A DNA stretch of 8,489 bases from Peptococcaceae bacterium (GTDB lineage Bacteria > Bacillota > DSM-12270 > Thermacetogeniales > Thermacetogeniaceae), in assembly GCA_003132605.1 (NCBI GenBank), contig PKYJ01000151.1:1-8489 (forward strand), written 5' to 3'. This document shows positions 5,328 through 8,489 of the stretch, piece after piece. The position numbers and the translations under genes are program-made. How positions within the stretch are numbered: position 1 is the stretch's first letter; each line of letters begins with the position of its first letter. Under the pieces are notes generated by a model that saw only the letters and a program-made list of their open reading frames with translations, was not told the origin of the DNA and ran no database searches.

Positions 5328-6497
5328 CTAAGAGGATGGCTGATCGACCAGGGTCACACTCGCCGTGACCGATTGCTTGTCGCGCCAGATCGTCAGGTTG
5401 ATCTTGGCCCCGACCCCCGCCTGCTGGACCTTCTGGAGCAGGTCATTCGTGTCGGCTACGCTCGCCCCGTTCCAGCCCGTGATGATGTCTCCATCCTGGA
5501 GGCCCGCCTTGTCGGCCGGTCCGCCGCTGATCACAGACCTGACAACCACCCCGCTGGTACCGTTATAGCCGTAAGCAGTGGCCACGTCCTGTGTCACATT
5601 CGAAATCTCCACCCCCAGCCAGGGATGGCTGATGTGCGCACCCTTCATCAGGTCGTTCAAGACATCATTGACGGTGTTGCTGGGGATGGCAAAGCCGATC
5701 CCCTGCGCCTGCTGGTTGACCGCGGTATTGATCCCGATCACCTCGCCGGCCAGGTCCAGCAGCGGTCCCCCGCTGTTGCCCGGGTTGATGGAGGCGTCGG
5801 TCTGGAGCAGGTTGCGGTAGCTCCGGCTCTCAATGGTCATCGATCGCCCCTTGGCGCTGATCACCCCCACCGTGACGGTATGGTCGAGTCCGTAGGGGTT
5901 GCCGATGGCGATCGCCCAGTCGCCCAACCGGATCTTGTCGGAATCACCCAGCTTCAGGTAGGGCAGGTTGCTGCCGTCATTGATCTTCAGCACCGCCAGG
6001 TCGAGGTCCTTATCGCTGCCCACCACCTGGGCAGCAACCGGCTTGGATTGACCCATGATCGTGACCTCGATCGTCTGGGCACCGTCGATCACGTGCTGAT
6101 TCGTCAGCAGGTAGCCGTCCGCCGAGATCAGAAAGCCAGAGCCCAGCGCCTGCTGCGTCTGGGTTTGAGGCTGAGAATAGTCCTGCCCGAAAAACTGGCG
6201 GAAGAAGGGATCGTTGAAAAACGGATTCTGCACTTGAGTGGTGGCTGTGGTATCGATCCTGACCACGGCAGGCCCTGCGCCGGCAACCATGTCAGCAATG
6301 GTAGAGGGACCGACTCCCGGCATGGTGCTGCCGCTCGCAGTATCGGTGCTGGCCGGCGATTGATTCAAGGCGGCCAGCACCGGGTTCATCCACTTGCTGT
6401 GACCGGAGGCGAATAGAACCCCTCCCGAAAAGGCTATCCCGGCAAAAAAGGCGGCCAGGACCACTCCTATCAGCCAACGTCTGCTTTTGATGTCCAT
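5328..6497 (-). CDS. htrA: HtrA/DegP-family trypsin-like serine protease with one PDZ domain
   Basis: Envelope protein quality-control protease that degrades misfolded proteins outside the cytoplasm. The 389-residue product has an N-terminal signal anchor (about residues 9–30), a low-complexity linker, the trypsin-like domain with its full triad (H135 in TNQHVI, D166 in DLDLAVL, S242 in GNSGGPL), and one C-terminal PDZ domain (about 290–385). One PDZ makes it DegS/HtrA-like rather than two-PDZ DegP-like. The frame extends to a TTG at 6533, but the ATG at 6497 has AGGGAGGGG at proper spacing. That site lies inside the end of the tatB-like gene, only 4 bases away, implying co-transcription and probable translational coupling. 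The N-terminus begins MDIKSRRWLIG, and SRRWL resembles a twin-arginine motif. No obvious signal peptidase site follows, so it is likely membrane-anchored. Confidence 0.95.
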   Translation of the reverse strand: MDIKSRRWLIGVVLAAFFAGIAFSGGVLFASGHSKWMNPVLAALNQSPASTDTASGSTMPGVGPSTIADMVAGAGPAVVRIDTTATTQVQNPFFNDPFFRQFFGQDYSQPQTQTQQALGSGFLISADGYLLTNQHVIDGAQTIEVTIMGQSKPVAAQVVGSDKDLDLAVLKINDGSNLPYLKLGDSDKIRLGDWAIAIGNPYGLDHTVTVGVISAKGRSMTIESRSYRNLLQTDASINPGNSGGPLLDLAGEVIGINTAVNQQAQGIGFAIPSNTVNDVLNDLMKGAHISHPWLGVEISNVTQDVATAYGYNGTSGVVVRSVISGGPADKAGLQDGDIITGWNGASVADTNDLLQKVQQAGVGAKINLTIWRDKQSVTASVTLVDQPSS

Positions 6498-6501
6498 AAT
6501 G

Positions 6502-6828
6502 TTAATCCCCTCCCTGCACTTCACGCTTGTCAATTGCGGGCGCGCTGTCTGCCTGAGGCGAATCCCCCGAGCTCACGCTCCGGTCTTCGTCAGCCTGGCT
6601 TCCAGCCTCAGCCTGCCGCTTTTCCTCAAGCTGCCTGGTTTTTTCTTGGGCCTCTTGAAGTTCCATCTCCCGGCCGATCTCATCCCAGGCGCGCTGAGCG
6701 GTATGGGTCACCTTACGGAATTCCTTGGCTGCCTTCCCCAGCACTTTCGCCACTTCAGGCAGCTTATCGGGGCCAAATACGACCAGGACGATCACAGAGA
6801 GCAGAAGCACTTCTTCAACCCCAAACAA
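6502..6828 (-). CDS. tatB: Sec-independent translocase TatA/TatB-family protein, TTG start
   Basis: Component of the twin-arginine export pathway for folded proteins. The 108-residue product opens with the family layout: MFGVEEVLLLSVIVLVVFGP (short membrane helix, polar E5/E6, FGP hinge at 18–20) then an amphipathic helix DKLPEVAKVLGKAAKEFRKV (21–40). A long charged helical stretch (about 45–72) and an acidic, serine-rich tail follow. The glutamate near the N-terminus, the FGP and the long tail favour TatB over TatA, but the KLPE region is TatA-like, so a bifunctional or TatA-type role is possible. The frame is open to TTG 6843, but the promoter's likely start point is near 6839, so TTG 6828 with GGGGGGTGG just before it is chosen. 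htrA follows 4 bases downstream in the same operon. No tatC is in view. Confidence 0.88.
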   Translation of the reverse strand: MFGVEEVLLLSVIVLVVFGPDKLPEVAKVLGKAAKEFRKVTHTAQRAWDEIGREMELQEAQEKTRQLEEKRQAEAGSQADEDRSVSSGDSPQADSAPAIDKREVQGGD

Positions 6829-6845
6829 CTGACCACCCCCCAAAT

Positions 6846-6874
6846 ATTATAACCCGCTTGCCCCCTGGGGACAA
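6846..6874 (-). promoter_or_regulatory. Sigma-A promoter of the tatB–htrA operon
   Basis: On the minus strand TTGTCC (6869–6874, four of six) and a perfect TATAAT (6846–6851) are separated by exactly 17 bases. Transcription should begin near 6839, giving a leader of only about 11 bases that contains the G-rich ribosome binding site before TTG 6828. This short leader is the main reason to reject the upstream TTG at 6843. Confidence 0.6.
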
Positions 6875-7162
6875 CCGCCCCCCCCCTACGCACCACGGAC
6901 ACTTGCCGGCAACCGCAAACCCCGGATTTGGCAAGGCTATGAGGCTTCGCCTCATGCTGCCACCTTGATTGCGAGCGTAGCGAGCCGGGTGCCCTCTGGG
7001 CGCGGCACCCGGGGCACCCGTTGGGTGGGGTGAAAGCCGCCTGCACGTCAGGGGAAATTGCTATTGCTGCGCATGCTGCGCCTGTTCCGCAATTTGATTC
7101 GCAATTTTCCTGAAAGGATTTCTGCAGCCAATGAAGAAGTATCTATATTATGAGAAATAATT
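6875..7162. other. Gene-free, highly structured divergent intergenic region
   Basis: No supportable gene lies between the tatB–htrA promoter and the Rieske promoter. The stretch holds a series of inverted repeats: TTGCCGGCAA (6903–6912); ATGAGGC/GCCTCAT (6939–6945, 6949–6955, 3-base loop); CCGGGTGCC/GGCACCCGG (6985–6993, 7004–7012, 10-base loop); and a nested pair, AAATTGC/GCAATTT (7055–7061, 7089–7095) around GCGCA/TGCGC (7069–7073, 7077–7081). GCAATTT is repeated again at 7101–7107. This could be a structured small RNA or a decayed palindromic repeat. No known RNA family was recognised. Confidence 0.5.
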
Positions 7163-7168
7163 TATAAT
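7163..7168 (+). promoter_or_regulatory. Candidate -10 element for the Rieske gene
   Basis: A perfect TATAAT stands 39 bases upstream of the ATG at 7202 in a locally AT-rich stretch. The -35 at 17-base spacing (TATCTA, 7140–7145) is poor, so the promoter may depend on an activator or use another sigma factor. TTGACC at 7168–7173 has no -10 downstream. Confidence 0.4.
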
Positions 7169-7201
7169 TGACCGACAAACAATATGTTCAGGGGGGATTT
7201 C

Positions 7202-7504
7202 ATGTCCGTACAGGTTGCCAAGCTGCAAGAGATCCCGTCCGGCAGCCGGAAAAATATCACGGTGTCCGGCAAGAGCCTGATCTTGCTAAATAACGACGGC
7301 AAGATCCTGGCCTTCGACGAGAAGTGTACCCACCGTGGCTGCTCGCTTCTCAAGGGAAAGCTGATCGGCAATAACATCGAATGTCCCTGCCACTCGGCAC
7401 ACTTCAACATCATTTCCGGCAAGGTTACCCAGGGGCCGGCCACACAGCCGATTGCCGTCTACCCAGTAACGGTAGAAAACGGATCAATCATGATCAACAT
7501 ATAG
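7202..7504 (+). CDS. Small Rieske [2Fe-2S] protein
   Basis: A 100-residue stand-alone Rieske-domain electron carrier. The cluster ligands are all present: C42 and H44 in CTHRGC, C61 and H64 in CPCH, with 16 residues between H44 and C61. Unusually for a small soluble Rieske ferredoxin, the two extra cysteines C47 and C63 are present. In cytochrome bc1/b6f Rieske proteins these form a disulfide that stabilises a high-potential cluster. There is no transmembrane helix or Tat signal, so the protein should be cytoplasmic. The start is ATG 7202 with GGGGGG (7191–7196) just upstream; an in-frame ATG at 7184 would swallow that site. No oxygenase or nitrite reductase partner is adjacent, so its redox partner is unknown. 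No clear terminator follows. Confidence 0.92.
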   Translation: MSVQVAKLQEIPSGSRKNITVSGKSLILLNNDGKILAFDEKCTHRGCSLLKGKLIGNNIECPCHSAHFNIISGKVTQGPATQPIAVYPVTVENGSIMINI

Positions 7505-7754
7505 ATTAACAAATACAGAGGAACAAGACATCTGATAATCCACTCTAATTGCATCTTTTTACAAGTTGCAATCAGGAGTCTTGTCCTGCTATATTGGTTA
7601 AGAACCTTCCTTTAAGTCCTTCCGAGAATGATGCTTCGGGTAGCTTCAAGCAAGCCCGTAAACAACCGAACCCCTGTCCGCTGAAACCAGATTGGTACCA
7701 GTTCTTGGCTGCATGATGCATGCAGTTCGGCTGTCTCCTCAGGTGATCAAAGTT
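7505..7754. other. Gene-free stretch with stem-loop potential
   Basis: No gene is supported here. After the Rieske stop, ACAAGAC (7523–7529) can pair with GTCTTGT (7578–7584), enclosing ATTGCA/TGCAAT (7548–7553, 7567–7572); no T-run follows, so it is not a clear terminator. Further on, GGGTAGCTTCAAGCAAGCCC (7639–7658) can form a small hairpin and CTGCAT/ATGCAG another (near 7709–7725). The region might be a long leader of the 49-aa gene or a separate small RNA. No riboswitch consensus was recognised. Confidence 0.4.
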
Positions 7755-7775
7755 GCAGTATGAATTTTATACTGC
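7755..7775 (+). promoter_or_regulatory. Inverted repeat overlapping a possible -10 (TATACT)
   Basis: GCAGTAT (7755–7761) and ATACTGC (7769–7775) are exact reverse complements around a 7-base AT-rich loop. TATACT at 7768–7773 is a good -10 match, with a weak -35 (TGATCA, 7744–7749) 18 bases upstream. A dyad over a -10 element about 45–60 bases before the 49-aa gene is the classic place for a repressor operator. This is inferred from position and symmetry only. Confidence 0.35.
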
Positions 7776-7816
7776 CACTACTGGATAACTTCACAATTTT
7801 AAAGGAGGTGTCAACG

Positions 7817-7966
7817 ATGTCCTGCGGTAAACCCGACTGCAAAGAAGAAAAGAAAGAAAGCGCTGATGATCTCAAAGCAAGAGAGGAATGGGAAAAGAAG
7901 AACCCCAGTTGTTCACCGACCGTCGACAAGGATTGCCCTCATGGGCATATCCCCACCAAGCAATAG
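7817..7966 (+). CDS. 49-aa Cys/His-containing hypothetical protein
   Basis: A very small gene supported by an excellent ribosome binding site (AAAGGAGGTG, 7801–7810, 6 bases before the ATG) and by terminators just downstream. The longer reading from an ATG at 7760 would include that site, so 7817 is the start. The product has three parts: MSCGKPDCKEE with a C3–x4–C8 pair, a highly charged helix (about residues 9–29), and NPSCSPTVDKDCPHGH with C32, C40, H42 and H44. Two end modules with cysteine/histidine joined by a helix could bind a metal ion or fold by disulfides. No family was recognised. There is no signal peptide or membrane segment. It sits between the Rieske gene and the convergent ferredoxin-like gene, apparently as its own transcription unit. 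Confidence 0.75.
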   Translation: MSCGKPDCKEEKKESADDLKAREEWEKKNPSCSPTVDKDCPHGHIPTKQ

Positions 7967-7982
7967 CACCCCCATAGGAAGT

Positions 7983-8008
7983 GGGACAGGGGGACGATTC
8001 CCTGTCCC
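7983..8008 (+). terminator. Strong hairpin after the 49-aa gene
   Basis: GGGACAGGG (7983–7991) pairs exactly with CCCTGTCCC (8000–8008) around 8 bases, only 16 bases past the stop of the 49-aa gene. It lacks a T-run of its own. It is immediately followed by a complete terminator, so it probably protects the mRNA end or assists termination. Confidence 0.5.
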
Positions 8009-8014
8009 AACGCC

Positions 8015-8040
8015 AGCCCCGGTCAAGCCGGGGCTTTTTT
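8015..8040 (+). terminator. Rho-independent terminator of the 49-aa gene
   Basis: AGCCCCGG (8015–8022) pairs with CCGGGGCT (8028–8035) around the loop TCAAG, followed by an uninterrupted T-run (8035–8040). This is a textbook intrinsic terminator in the plus direction. Confidence 0.85.
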
Positions 8041-8047
8041 ATGCCGG

Positions 8048-8078
8048 AAAAAGAAAACCCCCGCTTTTATAGCAGGGG
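8048..8078 (-). terminator. Terminator of the ferredoxin-like gene
   Basis: Read on the minus strand, CCCC-TGCT (stem bases 8071–8078) pairs with AGC-GGGG (8059–8065) with one bulged base. The stem is followed by GTTTTCTTTTT (8048–8058). It lies about 110 bases beyond the stop of the minus-strand ferredoxin-like gene and back-to-back with the plus-strand terminator. A 7-bp CCGGAAA/TTTCCGG pair (8044–8050, 8094–8100) could close a larger stem around it. Confidence 0.7.
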
Positions 8079-8107
8079 CTGTTCAAGTTCCTATTTCCGG
8101 GGTGTGG

Positions 8108-8167
8108 CTACTCAGCCGCGCTCTTCTCTTTGACGGCCTTGGACGGGGCTCTCTTGAGCGTTACCAT
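8108..8167 (-). other. Possible 19-codon mini-ORF after the ferredoxin-like gene
   Basis: An ATG at 8167 opens a 19-residue frame (MVTLKRAPSKAVKEKSAAE) ending in TAG at 8108, 19 bases after the ferredoxin-like stop and before its terminator. GGAG precedes the ATG by only two bases, which is too close for a normal ribosome binding site. Its KAVKEKSAAE resembles KEVKEKAGE at the end of the ferredoxin-like protein. It could be a decayed duplicate of that tail. Translation is doubtful. Confidence 0.2.
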
Positions 8168-8186
8168 CACTCCAGGCGGTGCACAC

Positions 8187-8489
8187 CTATTCGGTCGGGC
8201 ACTCGCCGGCCTTTTCTTTTACCTCTTTGCCACCCTTGGACTGGAAGACGATCTGCTCCCTCTCGTAGAAGGGCGTCCGCCATTTCGGCAGCACCTCTAT
8301 GGCATTGCGGTTGCAGGCATCCGCGCAAGCCTCGCAGATGATGCAGCGGTCCGGGTACAGGATCCACTGCTTCTTCTCCTTGACGACGTCGATGGCTACG
8401 GCCGGGCAGCGCCGGGCGCAGTTGCCGCACCCGTCGCAGAGGCTCTCGTTTAGAGTGATCTGCCCACGCGCCCTGGCGACGGGCTCTCT
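8187..8489 (-). CDS. Two-cluster 4Fe-4S ferredoxin-like subunit (5' end outside window)
   Basis: C-terminal 100 residues of an iron–sulfur protein whose start lies beyond the right edge. Two ferredoxin motifs are complete: CDGCGNCARRCP (C18, C21, C24, C28 counting from the first visible residue) and CIICEACADACN (C49, C52, C55, C59), the second with asparagine where proline is usual. Each should hold a [4Fe-4S] cluster. The spacing with a strand between the motifs (VKEKKQWILYP) and the tail PKWRTPFYEREQIVF resemble the ferredoxin subunits of complex I-like membrane hydrogenases and related oxidoreductases (NuoI/EchF-like), so a membrane redox complex is plausible; a free polyferredoxin is the alternative. 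The last 16 residues are lysine- and glutamate-rich. The TAG stop is at 8187–8189. Confidence 0.85.
   Translation of the reverse strand, partial: REPVARARGQITLNESLCDGCGNCARRCPAVAIDVVKEKKQWILYPDRCIICEACADACNRNAIEVLPKWRTPFYEREQIVFQSKGGKEVKEKAGECPTE

Noticed and set aside
5247..6416. Plus-strand open frame of 389 codons
   Set aside because: Antisense to htrA with its full catalytic triad. The first 80 bases are intergenic, but no ribosome binding site or family supports a separate protein.
6792..7046. Minus-strand frame across the structured intergenic region
   Set aside because: It overlaps the tatB start and promoter in another frame and reads through hairpins; no protein features.
8167..8430. 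Minus-strand 87-codon frame in the ferredoxin region
   Set aside because: It is out of frame with the ferredoxin-like protein, whose two CxxCxxCxxxC motifs clearly identify the real frame running to the window edge.

Overview
The window looks like chromosomal DNA from a moderately GC-rich anaerobe. The best guess is a clostridial Firmicute (Peptococcaceae-like); a deltaproteobacterium is not excluded. The main pointers are the convergent rpsT/holA pair, which is the usual Firmicute arrangement (holA in the comEC–holA–rpsT–gpr neighbourhood), an S20 of clostridial type, strong GGAGG-type ribosome binding sites, and a 4Fe-4S ferredoxin subunit of the kind used in anaerobic redox complexes. This assignment is inference from memory of gene order and protein style, not a database result.

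Layout, left to right. Positions 1–233 hold no gene but a cluster of strong hairpins: a near-perfect 24-bp-arm palindrome, a 14-bp-arm hairpin whose right half recurs at 4851–4875, and a terminator-like hairpin. Two minus-strand genes of unknown function follow (cysteine-rich 122 aa, and a probable beta-sandwich protein of 181 aa). Next come rpsT (+), apparently starting at a non-canonical ACG, and the convergent holA (-), separated by a terminator. Minus-strand pfkA (mixed-type phosphofructokinase) lies downstream of a TIGR04076-family gene. A 113-aa orphan gene (+) sits just after the second copy of the dispersed repeat. A tatB-like gene and htrA form a tight minus-strand operon with a good promoter. 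A structured intergenic stretch then leads to a small Rieske protein (+), a second gene-poor stretch, a 49-aa Cys/His-rich protein (+), back-to-back terminators for both strands, and the C-terminal part of a two-cluster ferredoxin-like subunit (-) that runs off the right edge.

How the genes fit together: rpsT and holA are housekeeping (ribosome assembly, replication clamp loading) and pfkA is glycolytic. tatB and htrA form an envelope protein export/quality-control unit; HtrA itself begins with a twin-arginine-like motif. The right third (Rieske protein, Cys/His micro-protein, dicluster ferredoxin) is redox-flavoured, but these genes have separate transcription signals and no demonstrated link. 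No rRNA, tRNA, CRISPR array or intact transposase gene was seen.
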